Source: Paragordius varius
Taxonomy: Eukaryota > Nematomorpha
NCBI GenBank assembly: GCA_964247055.1
Contig: OZ176051.1
Coordinates: forward strand, 3,720,001-3,784,000
DNA length: 64,000 nt
Direction of reading: 5' to 3'
This document shows positions 1 through 12,400 of this stretch, one piece after another; position 1 is the first letter of the stretch, and each line of letters begins with the position of its first letter. The notes below the pieces were generated by a model. That model was not told the DNA's origin and did not search any database. It saw only the letters and a program-made list of their open reading frames with translations. The translations under genes were made by a program, and so were the position numbers.

Positions 1-258
1 TGTTTTGCTATCATATAAAACTACATCTGGGCACGGTTTCTTATACATATTGAATTTTGTGGTATATATTTTTATAGTTTTTATATAATAATAATAATAT
101 ATACTATATATTTATACAGTATATATTTATAAATTTCCATTTATATTTTTTATGGTAATGTATACAATAAATGCCATAACATCTAACTTTGAAACGATAT
201 TTTAATTTAAAGCACTTCGAATTTTTTTTATATATTATGTTTTATATAACTCATTTAG

Positions 259-851
259 ATATTCCCCAACATATTCGGCGTGCGCCTGATTTATTTAAAT
301 ATCCATCAGCTAAAACCCAAACATTATCACCTCACTTTCGTCATTTAACGAAGCGGTTTGCCCGAGCTTTCAAACGATTTGTTAAAGCCAATTCATACAA
401 TTTAGTTGGAAAACGTGCGTCAATTTTGTACAATAAGTTTGCGGCTGCTAAAATGAATGTTTTAACCAGCGGTGAAAATAATTCAGGCTTTTCATATATG
501 TATAACGGCGCCCAATACAGTAATGAAAGACAAACGTCTCAATTTCATTCTACGACAAATAATAATTTTGGTAACAATCACTATCCAACATACCCAAATT
601 CCGCCAATTCTAACTTTCCTACGCTACAAAATCAATATTCTACCCAGCCGAATGCATACGATGCCATGGGGTTTTACGATTCAAATTATCATAATAACTC
701 AAATTTTAATAATTCTTCAAACATGCCTACTCCCCCCGTTCCTTCCTATCAAAATCAGAGATATTATGGTGGTTCTTTTGTTAAATCTGGATATAACAAC
801 AATCTAAATAATAGTTATCAAGCTACACCTAAATCGAGTTATAATTTTTGA
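259..851 (+). CDS. Unrecognised Asn/Ser/Tyr-rich protein, 3' exon
   Basis: A 3'-terminal coding exon is likely. It is open from a TTTAG acceptor at 254-258 (phase 1) to a TGA at 849-851, giving 196 residues. The first ~65 residues are strongly basic and look folded (contains RFARAFKRFVKA). The rest is low complexity, rich in Asn, Ser, Tyr, Gln and Pro. No ATG opens the frame close upstream, so earlier exons probably lie before the window. I do not recognise the family. An alternative 3' end is possible: a donor after TATTATG at 767 would join in phase to the exon at 1117. Function unknown. Confidence 0.4.
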
Positions 852-936
852 TTCAATTATAATTATTTTTTGTTTTTATTGTTTTAGGTGGTTAATTAAT
901 GATTTATTTAAATCCAATTTGACTTTTTTATTTAAG

Positions 937-1366
937 ATCGATTAGGCTCACATTTTACAACCAGAACCGGACAATATTTTTTTCTTTGAAATATGGTAAG
1001 AATTTTATAAATAATCTTTAAAGTTTTGTATATGCCGATAGCGTAGATTAATCAAAAATATATGTTTATATAACGATATCCATATCTTAAACATGATATT
1101 CAAATGCTTTTTATAGGCGCACTAATCAACAATTCTTCCCTAATTCAATTAACGAACCCAGGTCCAAAAAACGGTCCTGACGGAGTTCCAGAATACACTA
1201 TTAATGATCCAGTTTTTAAGGCTTTGAATGACGAAGTTGTTAAGCGACTTGTTCCAAACACCGCTGGTTTTGGTTTCAACAATGATAAATCCTCTATGGG
1301 CAAGGTTAAATTATCGCGACAGGAGAAAACGCAGTATGAAAAATACATATTTTATAAAAAAAATTA
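937..1366 (+). CDS. Unrecognised protein fragment, two putative exons
   Basis: Two putative exons, 937-995 and 1117-1366, are joined by a GTAAGA donor at 996 and a TTTATAG acceptor ending at 1116. Phase 1 matches across the junction, and TAG ends the frame at 1364-1366. The encoded ~100 residues include NDPVFKALNDEVVKRLVPN, then a Lys-rich end (KLSRQEKTQYEKY), with none of the Asn-runs of the preceding exon. It could be the end of the same gene as 259-851 by alternative splicing, or a separate gene. The first of the two exons is weakly supported. I do not recognise the family. Confidence 0.35.
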
Positions 1367-3113
1367 GTTTAATTTTGAAATTAAAAGGATTTTTTTTCTA
1401 AATTTTTTTTAAAAAACTTGTGTGCCTTACCAATATATAAGAATTTTATTCGCTATTAATCTATATATTATTTTTAGCTAATATAGGGGCTCCATAAGAC
1501 ATATAAACCGTTAAGTTTGTTGAAAAATGCTTTCTACTTTTAACGATTATAACTTAAAAACGAAAAGGTGGATGATTATCAGCATAAGCTAATTAGTTAA
1601 AAGGGCTGTTTATTTAAAAAAATCTTGCTGTGGGTTTACAACTGTATTAAATACTTTATTGGTTTCCATGAAATGTTTAAAATTAAAAAATTAATGGATT
1701 TTTTGTCATTTGTCGAAATATTACTCTTGAGGGTGTAAAATAAAGATGCATTTAAATGGATTAGTTAGCTGGCAAATAAACATACCTTGAGCACAATATA
1801 CCTCAATGTTTGTTAAATAAAAGATAACACGCAAAAAGTTTTGATCTAACATCTTTAAATATTACAACCACAAACGCTGGAATTTTCTTCAAAAAAAAAA
1901 CAGAAAGTTGCAGTTAAAACAATCCTAATTAACCATCTAAAAAATCTAAATATTACCTTGGTCATGAAGGTAGGCTTCTAAGGGTGATATATTAATGTTT
2001 TTATTTTACAAAATCAAAAAAGGACCCATAAATTTAAAAGGTGTTGAGCTGGCAAAGTAACCTACTAGTAAAATTTTTTGTGTTCATAAACAATTTCAAT
2101 CTAAATATTTCACCGCTTTACCGTATATTTAAAACAAAAAATTTTTTTTTAATATAATTAAATAACATTTAATTTGTAGTATTTTGGTGAATCGTTTATA
2201 TTTGCATGTTAAAAGCGCTACAATTTTTAACATGGTTAATGGTAATTATACGAATCCAATTTGACACGCATTAGTAAATTACTGTCCATTGTATTTATGA
2301 GAGCATTTCATCAGTTATAACTGCGTTATAACTGCTCTTTCTTTCACTCTATCATTTAGCTTGCGGTTTTTGACCTTATATCAACCACATTTAATTATTA
2401 ATGAATACATAAAATAAAATCACATAACATTTCAAATTACATTATAGATTTAGCGGTACTAGTTAGTCAATTTAATCTTTGACAAAAGCTGAATACAATA
2501 TTAATATTATGGATGAAAAATAAAGGGAGGAGGGCATCATTATAAATTTCATGAATGTCCTGATAAGCCTAATCTGTGATTTTAGTATATTACTAATTTA
2601 GTGTGTTTAGGTCAATGTACTAATCCATTTTTTTGATCAAAGTAAAATCTACTACTGTGGGGTCTTTATTACATAATTAATCTGATCTGCATTCACCACA
2701 TTAAGATAAATAAATTAAAGTCAATAATTTACAAAGGAAAAATATACCAGCACACAAGAGTAGATTTTGCTTAAAATTTATTTTAAAGCATGTATTGAGA
2801 TGAATATACTCTCTACATATTGATTGGTTGTGTCGTCCAATAATTACATATATAATTTTAAAAATGGAAATATGAACGAACTCTCTCTCTACATTAAGCA
2901 GATTAAAAATTTTAAGTAATCCATCCATATTGTAATAACCAGTCAATTATCAGTGTTTATCTATAACTTTTATCACTTAATTATCTATATATATGGTATG
3001 ATGATGTCAAAATTATTTATATCAATAGTTAATTGGATATATTTAATTTCAATCTATGATTCACATTACTTAGAAAAAAATATGATATGTCCTTTGTGTT
3101 TTATTAACTAAAA
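1367..3113. other. Intergenic, no gene seen
   Basis: A+T-rich sequence with frequent stops in all frames. I see no exon with matching splice phases, no RNA gene and no clear terminal repeats. Confidence 0.5.
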
Positions 3114-3397
3114 CAGGGGTGTTTTCAACACAAATAGCTTCGCGGGCCGTATTTATGACTCAAAATTGACAGGCAGCATTAAATTTATATATGGGCATTC
3201 ATAAGAAATTTATTACATTTCAAACATAAAAACTGTAAAATGCAAAGACAATATAGTATTTTTTTCTAGTTCTTGCCAATAGGATAAACTAATTTGTTTA
3301 GGATATATCAATTTTTTTAACATTTCATATGCATATTTTTATAATTTATGGATTAGCAAATTTCTCGCGGTCCGCACATAAATGTTGGCCACCCCTG
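3114..3397. mobile_element. hAT-type miniature element (284 bp)
   Basis: The ends are CAGGGGTG and CACCCCTG, typical hAT termini. They are followed inside by G+C-rich GCGGGCCG and CGCGGTCCG blocks on the two sides. Flanks AACTAAAA (3106-3113) and AACTAAAT (3398-3405) form an 8-bp target duplication with one mismatch. No co-linear ORF; non-autonomous. Two related elements lie at 9826-10097 and 21426-21706. Confidence 0.85.
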
Positions 3398-3416
3398 AAC
3401 TAAATTATACCTTAAA

Positions 3417-3421
<5 letters not shown>

Positions 3422-3455
<34 letters not shown>
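3422..3455. repeat. (TA)n microsatellite
   Basis: About 17 uninterrupted TA units just 5' of the zinc-finger gene. Shorter TA runs occur at 6267-6288, 33854-33892 and around 50976-50992. Confidence 0.9.
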
Positions 3456-3458
<3 letters not shown>

Positions 3459-3493
3459 AAAAAAATGCAAAATCTATAATTGATATATATTTA

Positions 3494-5804
3494 ATGAAAT
3501 ATATATTAAATAGAAAATTTCGTCATTTACGGGCCACTCATGTATGTGAACCGTGTGGAGGTAAATTTTTGACACCCCAATTATATCAGGCCCATTTGAA
3601 AACTGATAAACATGCTCAACGATTGGAAGCATATCAATCTGCACTTAATGCTATTGCAGAGGGTATTTGCTTTTTATTTTGGTCTATAATTAGGCATATT
3701 AGTAATTTAATTTAGTTTTTTTTTGTTCTTTGATAGATAGATTTTATGGGAAAATAACTTTGCTGAGAGGGTTTGGTTTTTTTTCCTAATTAGCATTTAG
3801 AAATTTATTTGGGTACATTATTAATTTGAACTAAGTTTTTTTTTGTTTTTCAATAACTTTATTTATTTTATGGAAAAAAACCCAATGTCTGAGGGTTTTT
3901 AATAAGTATTTGAGAATTCTAATTTGGTGTATTATTTAATTTAAAATAAATATTTTTTAATTTTTATGGGATAGTAGTTTTGACAATGTGCCCTTTTTAA
4001 TATGTTGTCATTTTTTAACGATAAATAAATCAAATATAAGTATAAAATTGGAAAATATTAGATCTGTAATTGTCAAATGACCAATAATTTTCAAATTATA
4101 TTATAAATGCACCACCCTATTAAAATAGTCAAATTGCTTGTTCACTGAAGCTTAAATTTTTGCCAAATCTAATTATCTTGCCAGACCCCGTATTTATGTA
4201 CTATCAATTTTTTGGGTTTTTTTTTAAATTTTCTTAGGCTACTTATTTTTTGAATAAATTAATTGTTGATTTCTCTAAAGTATTGCATAGTTTAATGTTT
4301 TATCATTTATATTATAGGTTCAATTTTGAAGGTGGAAAGTAATGGGCTAAATCTTCAAATGTATTGTGAACCATGTAAATTGCATTTGAATTCTGTCATA
4401 CAATACGAGGTTCACGTTAAAGGTAATATTTAATTTTATAAGCCATATTTTCAAATCAATAAAAATTAAAAATATCTTTGTTTCTAATGTAAAAACTTAT
4501 ATTAATAAATTTAGTTTAGTTTCTAATGTATACGTATATCGTCTTTCCATAAAATTTGAAATTTGTTTTACAAAATAGGTATTTATCATTTTATTCGATG
4601 TTAGGATCTAAGCACATTAAAATGGTAAAAAATGCTGAGTTAGCAAAAGAGGGAAAACCCATAAATGACCAACAAACTAAAGTTAACTCACAACCAGAGG
4701 ATGGAAAAATTTTCGAACAAAATAACAATCAACAAAATGGTTTATTTTATTTGGATATTAATTTTTTAAAATGTAAAATATTTATGTCAATTAAATCACT
4801 GTTTAAATTTTTTTGCCATACATAATAAATATTTTAACAATAATGGGTGAATATTTACCTTACTATGTTTCTCAATATGTGTTTTGTTTTATTAATTAAT
4901 TGTTTTGACTTTTAATTGGATAATATTATGATATATAGCAATAGTAAATCAAAACATTTATGAACAAATGCAACCAGCAATGGAAAAGGCGGGGGAAAGT
5001 CAGATTGGTTTTGAACAAAATTTACCTTTTATAATGCCAAAAGTAATTTCCACTAAAATTTTTTTCCATATATTAAACAAATTTTGTAAATAATCTGTGA
5101 TCATAATTAAATTTTAATTTATTGGTATAGAAAAACTTTGTTGATTCTAATCAAACACCCTTTTATTGTAACAGTTGCTGCCTTCCCTTGAACTCTGCAA
5201 CGCAATATGAACAGGTATATAAAACTTTTTAAATATAATTTTTGAATACAATAATTCGAATTCACATACATACCTTAAAATTTGCGCATACTATGGTTTA
5301 TTAAAAGTGTTTTATATAAATTATTGTTAAATTTGTTTTTATCGGGGAGAACTATATTGTAATTTGACCGGCTTATATTTTAATTTTTTTGTGAAACAAA
5401 AAATGAAATTTTTGAAATATTGCTCATAAATTGGGTAATTTATTATTTTTTTCCGCACAAATCGAATAAAATCTTTGTAAACCATTTTTTTGTAAATACC
5501 TATATAAAAAATTTTAACAAAGAACCTTTTTGTGTTTGCCCAATTTTTCGCTTAAAAAGGATATAGGCAAGTAATATTAATTTCTGATTTATGGTTTGAG
5601 TATCATTTTCACATGTTTATTAACATAATAATTCATATATTGATTATGCTTTTTTAGCACATTGGAAGTAGGAAGCATATTAATCGAGCCAAAATGTTTC
5701 AAGGTATATCTCAACAAATGTCTGAAGAGTCAAATAATGAACCGATCGTTGAAGAAAATACCATGTTAAATATGGTAAGCTTAGAGGGCCAAAGTGAAAT
5801 GTAG
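3494..5804 (+). CDS. Three-finger U1/JAZ-type zinc-finger protein (ZNF346/ZNF385-like)
   Basis: Six exons: 3494-3662, 4318-4422, 4605-4739, 4939-5042, 5131-5214, 5658-5804; all junction phases agree; 247 residues. It carries three fingers of the U1/matrin (JAZ) pattern C-x2-C-x12-H-x5-H: CEPC...HLKTDKH in exon 1, CEPC...HVKGSKH across exons 2-3, CNSC...HIGSRKH across exons 5-6. In ZNF346/ZNF385 proteins such fingers bind double-stranded or structured RNA and sit in the nucleus; that role here is inferred. Linkers are Gln/Asn/Glu-rich. Both later fingers are split by introns. The ATG at 3494 is assumed; an acceptor-like AATAG at 3512-3516 means an upstream first exon is possible. It is convergent with ARID4. 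Confidence 0.8.
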
Positions 5805-6437
5805 ACCAACATTTTTTCACGTTTAGGGGGAATTACATATGCTTTTTTGTAATTTGTTTTATAGATAATGTTTCAATATTTTGATTAATTAATTACATAT
5901 TTAAATATATTATTGATGTGATTTTGTATTGTATATTATTTTTTTGTCAACTATACATTTATACAATTGAAAGTATAGGACACGTTAAAAGTATAGCAGT
6001 TAAAACATTATATTAAACGGTCATTCAAAATTTTAAACTTAAAAGACTGACTTTGTAATAAAGGCATGGTGTTAACTTTATATAAATAATTTACAGTCTA
6101 TGCGTTTTAAATTTGACTCTTTATGAAAAATGTTTAAAACTTCTTTTACTTTTCACGTTTTAAATTTTCAATATATTTACTAAACAATTCTTTAAGTTCA
6201 TAATTTCAGTTTGTTTTGTATACAATACATTCAATTCATTTTTATATGTTCATTGGCAAATAAATAATATATATATATATATATATACTTCTATTATTTC
6301 AAGGTGTGATTAATAGAATGAATATGATATTTTAATAAGCCTTGCTGGTTTAATATTTATAAAAAAAATGTAATTACATATAATAAATAATTTATTTATA
6401 TAAATTTTTTATAAACTTTAATTAAATAAATATATAA
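5805..6437. other. Convergent 3' intergenic region
   Basis: A 633-bp gap between two convergent stops (zinc-finger gene and ARID4). It holds a (TA)n run at 6267-6288 and A/T-rich sequence suited to 3' ends on both strands. No gene seen. Confidence 0.5.
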
Positions 6438-9400
6438 TTAATTTTCACCACCAGAGTCATCTGAACTTGTTAGATTAGCCGAAACATTTGTTAAATCTTT
6501 GATGCTTTCAAAGTATTCTCGAATTTCTGACAAAGTTGCTCCATTTTCTAACATTAAAAAGTATATCAAAAGTTTTAAAAATTTAAACGTTATATTTAAA
6601 ATAATCAGAAACCTTCCATTTTATTCATGTGTCTTAAAGCTTTTTCAATTTCAGTAATGCGGGATTTATGTTTAGAGTAAATTTTTTTGATTGTATCAAT
6701 AGATTTTTTAGTATTTTGTATACGGATGTTGGTTGGTATATCTTTATCTATAAAAGAAACAATGTTAAACATACATATAGTGAATTAATCTTATCAAGCA
6801 TTTTTTAAACAATGTTTTAAAATAAAAAGAATATTTGATTATTATGCGAATATTATTTTTATTCCTGCTTTCATAAATATTATATTAATTTGTGTTTAAT
6901 AATCACTTCCCCGTAAATGTTTGACGACTAAATACTACGACCTCTTTTTGCTAAAAAATAATATTTAATTAGAAAAACAATAAACATGAGTAATGTTTCT
7001 CTACCCTCACTAATGTTAAAAAATTGAATTGGTTCTAATGTTTGAATAAACTATTCACAATAAAAAATAAACATAAACGCAATGATATCGATTCGGAAAA
7101 AAATTGAGCTAAATTTTAAACAGTGAAATTGGGTTAGCAATTTTATGTTACAATTCAATTGCAATTTTTTTTCTTAAAAAATCAGCATGGTTTCATAAAA
7201 CCTTTTTTTAAAATTAATAAGCATACAATACCTTGTAAAGGCGTAACAAAATCGAGCGGGCAAACATAATCACAAGGAACGTCGTGTATAAGAGGCTGTG
7301 ACGATACATTGGTTAATGTTGGAATTGAGATTGATTGAAAAACACCACAAGTTGTTGATACATCTAAAGTATTATATCCAAAAATTTAATTAATATATTG
7401 TGTGTTTTCGGCGTAATTAGATCAACAAAAAAATATAAATTAAATTTTCTTTGCAAATATTTGATAATTCCCTTAATATATGCTTGGCAATCAATAATCA
7501 GATATCAGGGTTCAAAATTAGGTGCAAATTTTACACTTTAGACCAAAAATACCAACATTTAAAAATTTTAAGGTCAAAATTTTTCAAACTATTGTTTTGT
7601 TAATTTTCATGATTTGGTAAAACAAAGTTAAATAGAATCATTATTTTATTCATTGTAAAATCAGGATACAAATTACTATATAATGTATATGCTGGTTCCA
7701 ATTAACACAGAAACTTCTTTTGTTTGACAAATATAACCGTTTCATAAATTAAAACAATTTCTTGCGATTCTAACTAGAGGTGGCTTAGTCAAAACATTAT
7801 TTATATTAATTTTTATGAAATTATTTAGGTAGTACAACATAATTTTACTCATTTTGGAATCATGGGAGGTTTTCTTTTTACCCAAAACTGGAGCTAAATT
7901 TGGTATTAAGGGCGGTGTTTGATTTGGAGATTTCTTTAATATCTGATGTTCAAGTAAACTTAAAGATGTTATGGATGATGAATCAATATAAGCCGTCGAG
8001 AGATGATTATTATTAATCTCTGACATGAGTTCTAAAAAGATTTTTTAAGTCAAAATATTTAAAAATATCGTAATTTTATAAAATAATAAATAAAATTCAC
8101 CTTCTTTTGTCGATAACAAACTCAATCCGTCCATTTTTTCAGACTCCGCCTATAATTAATATTATATGGTAAAGAATACTTTTTCAATTTCAGATTTAAT
8201 GTTGACCGTTTTTCTATAATTTTTATATTAAAAAATATACTTATTTTCTTCGGATATACTAGTGGATAATCCAAATTTTATATCGATAGCCTATTTTAAT
8301 TATATAAGGTAAAAAAACTTCATCTTGAATATTTTCATTTGATACTAAATCCTCGGTTCTTGCCATTTCATTAAAGGTTTCCTTTAACACTAAACACCAT
8401 ATAAAATAATTTAATTTTTTTTTAATGAAATAATTAAATTTATTAGTATACCTTTAACATGTTTTTTCTTAGCTTCAAGTCTTCTACTAGATCGGGTTGA
8501 ATTATTCTATGATATAAATATGTTTGATATATAACTTTATATTTCATTAGTATTTGGTAATAATGGTAAAATTAATAGAATGCTCTAAAATGTTAAAATT
8601 TAAATAATGTTCAAATAACAACACGTATATATATACTTCTTTATCTGCATGTGGTTGAAACATGGGACTTTTGCTAAAGACTGGAGACAATAAAACATCT
8701 AAAATAATAAAGATAGAAAATTAATGGAAATAAAAAATAAGTCTATTTTTGTTTCTGATAAACATATCATGATTTTATTATATTTACCCCGTCAAAAATT
8801 AAAAAGGTATGACATAACTTACGATTATAACCAAAAATAGGGTTGGCTCTATTTAAAAATCAGGAAAATGCGTGGTTTAAATGAGCTGATATTACAAAGA
8901 GGTCATCAAAGATGCAGGGAGAAAGATTTTTAGAAATACTACATACTATTTTCTATACCTTTTCTCAAGCGTTGTCCATCCTCTTTCCCCAATAATGATT
9001 GCGGCGTATTATGGATTTGATTGGGTTCTTCGGAATCTGAACTGCTGGCTCCCCCAGTCAAATTATCCGTTGATGAGATTGACGAAAGGGAGGAATTATC
9101 ATCTAATGCATGTTCTTCATCAATAGTATCATTATATCCTGGTTTTAAACCAGAAATCCCTAAAGAGTGAAATGTAAAAGACACCATAGATTATTTTATA
9201 GCGATTTTTTGGCCTTTACCAGGGGAAAAACGTATGAAAAACAAAACTGGAAAACAAAATTTTGACTCTAAATATAATATTTATTTGTAAAAAAATATCG
9301 TTAATTATATACATAATATTTCAACAATATATGGCATACTTGAAGATTTTCGTTTGGATTCGTCAGAGGTTGATTTTACCACAGATTTTTTTTCCGTTTT

Positions 9401-12400
9401 CACGGAATCTAAAAACATTATATTCATCAACAATAAAGATTAAAATGATCAAGTAATTTTTTTGAAAAAATTTTAGGAATATTAACCTTCTTTAGGGCGC
9501 CTACTAGACTTGTCATATGTGGTAAAATTGAGTGGTGGACCAAATCTTGATGGTGAGACATCCTTTATAATCAAAATTATCACATTAAATATTCTCGGTT
9601 TACAAAATTTATATATGATATATTAAAGCGATTTCATATACAAAAACATAACCAAATATATAAAATATAAAATTGCAAGTAAAAGTAATAACTTCAAATC
9701 CCTATTGACCTTTATTTAAAAATTGATTTCAAATAATAATTATTATTTCAAATTTGTTCATTACGAGGAATTTTAAAATATGGATAACCTAGTTAGTTTG
9801 TGTAAAGTTGCACTCTGCTTTAAACCAGTTCCAACCTTTTTTTGTTCTAGCTCCACTAAATTGAAAATAAAAATTATTGTGCCCACCTCTCCAAAAAAAT
9901 CCACGATAAAAATGTATAATTTATTATATCATATTATAAAAATTTCGATCAATGAAATTGTATTTGAAATTATTGAAATATTTTTTCATATCGGTGACAT
10001 TTTTGATAATTTACACTTGAACTCCTTCAATTCGTTTCTGTTTTTGTTTTTAATTAAATTCTCCAAATTTTTCGCGCCCCCCTGTTGGGAACCACTGTTT
10101 TAAACAAAATTTCACTTTTATACCTTAGATTAAAATGGACAAAGTTAGTGCATAATGATCAGAAAAAATTAATTAATTTATAAAAGCGGTTTATTAAAAA
10201 AAATTTATTCAAGGGTCATTTAAAAACCAATATAAAAATCTATAAACCTTATTATCAGTAGTTTTTACACCGTTACTTTCTTTTTTATTCTCAGATTTAT
10301 CAATCGTGGTAGTTGTCTGAGTTTGAGACGATATTAAAGCAGGGATTTTCTTACGTTTTGGTATTTTATAAGAACTATCTACGAGGTGCATTGATGAAGT
10401 AGGGACATTATTAATACCGCTAATCGTAATGGTAGAATTACTATTTTGACCCAGTAAAGTAGGACTTGGTATTAAATCAATAATATCATTATTTGTAGAG
10501 GAATAATTACTATTTACAATTGGCATATTTGATGATTGTGAAAATGATTGATTCGTTGGATAAGGTGATATAACATGGTGTGGAGAAGGTTTAACTTGAA
10601 GTTCTGATGTGCATTTAAAAAAAAATGTTTGATCAAATGTAATAAATGAAAAATGGTAACGGAACGAATTTGTGATTCAAATTTTTTGAAAAATCAATTC
10701 TATTTTTTAATTTATATTGAAATAAAGACAGTTTTATTTATAGTCTAATTATATATTCTATACAATATAAACGATCATTTTACCTTTAGCAAAAAATGTT
10801 GGTGATTTTTGAGTATTAGGTGTTGTGGGAGTTTCCAACTTATTTGGTACTGTCGTATTATCTAAGTTCTGTAAATATAAATTTTTAATAAAAAAATATT
10901 TATTTCATGATATTTTTAAAAAATTCCTCATCTCATGTAAATATTAATGTAGGACATTATATTTTACAATTATTTTATAAAAATATTCCAAACTTTTTCT
11001 GCGTTTGATATTGTTGTTCCCTTCAAGCCTTTAGTTTCGGCCTGATCGCAAATGATGGCATTTTTATCGAATTTAAATTCTTTATCTGTCGAATTAGCGT
11101 TGTATTCTTCAAAGTTTAACAAATACCTAATTAAACAATAAAAGATTTATTACTCCTGAAATCTAAAATCAATGCGTTTTTCTACAACATTTATATCCAT
11201 GTAAAACTTTAAAATAATTATGTGAATTATATTCGAAACTTTTCAAAATCAATGAAGTTGGTAAAAATCATAAATTTTATAAAGAATTTCGATTCCCAAG
11301 ATCAAAAGTTTATTTTTTGATTAACACGTTACGGATAAAAATTTAAGTAATAATATAATATATATATAGGAAACGTTAGTGTGCATCGTATGAAAATAAC
11401 TGATTTTTTTGAAATCGGCTTACTTAAAGCCTAAAAGGTCCAAAATGTGAGGGACCTTAAATATAAATAAATATATTCCAATAAATTTCATTGTAAGAAA
11501 AACATTTTTTCACAATTAAATATTCTTATGTATCGCCATACTTTTTGTAAAACCCTTGAACACGTTTAGTAATCATAGATTTGGGCCAATCGCATTGCTT
11601 AAAAATGCCGGCTTTAGAGCACACATCCATCCATTTATCATTATACGTTACCTGTTTAATCACAAAATTTTACCCTTAATATATAAAACATATAAATTAT
11701 CCAATAATTGAATTTACCAAAAATATAGTTTATGGTATATGTATGTTTAAATTTTTTTATAAAAAAACCTTTTTATAAGCGCCCATTGATAAAACAATGT
11801 GATACAATTTGTACAGGTTAACATCCATAGAACCAATACTGGGTAATTTGTTTAATGGTGTACCTAACCAAAAATAATCAGTAAAGTCAATAAATTTGGA
11901 AACATAAAACTAATAATTCTGATAAAATACTTTACGGATTTGGAAAAATCCGTTCGTGAATTTAAACATAAACATTGACATATTAAAATCAAAAAAGATG
12001 CCACTTTTTTCAAACCGAAAGAGCGGATACAAAAATTGTTTTTATATACAATGACAAACTTTAATTTTTATCTTCTTTTCATAGGAAATATAAGTCTTTA
12101 AAACTTATCAGAGATAATTAGCATTGTATTTTGTAATTTTTATTTTTAATGACATTATTTCCATTGTTCTTTTGATCACTAAAAAAGGTCAAATAACCAA
12201 AAAATAATAAAATAACCAAATGGGTATTATTTTAAAACCTTTTTTAAAAAATCTTTTCGAAACCGTTAACAAAAACGGTTCCAATCTATAATTGATATGT
12301 GCCATTTAAAATAATTTGGCATAGAAATACCCCTCACCTCTATCCTCCATAAATTTCATTAAACATGCCACAAAATGATCTCGTTTTTCTTGTTCTATTA

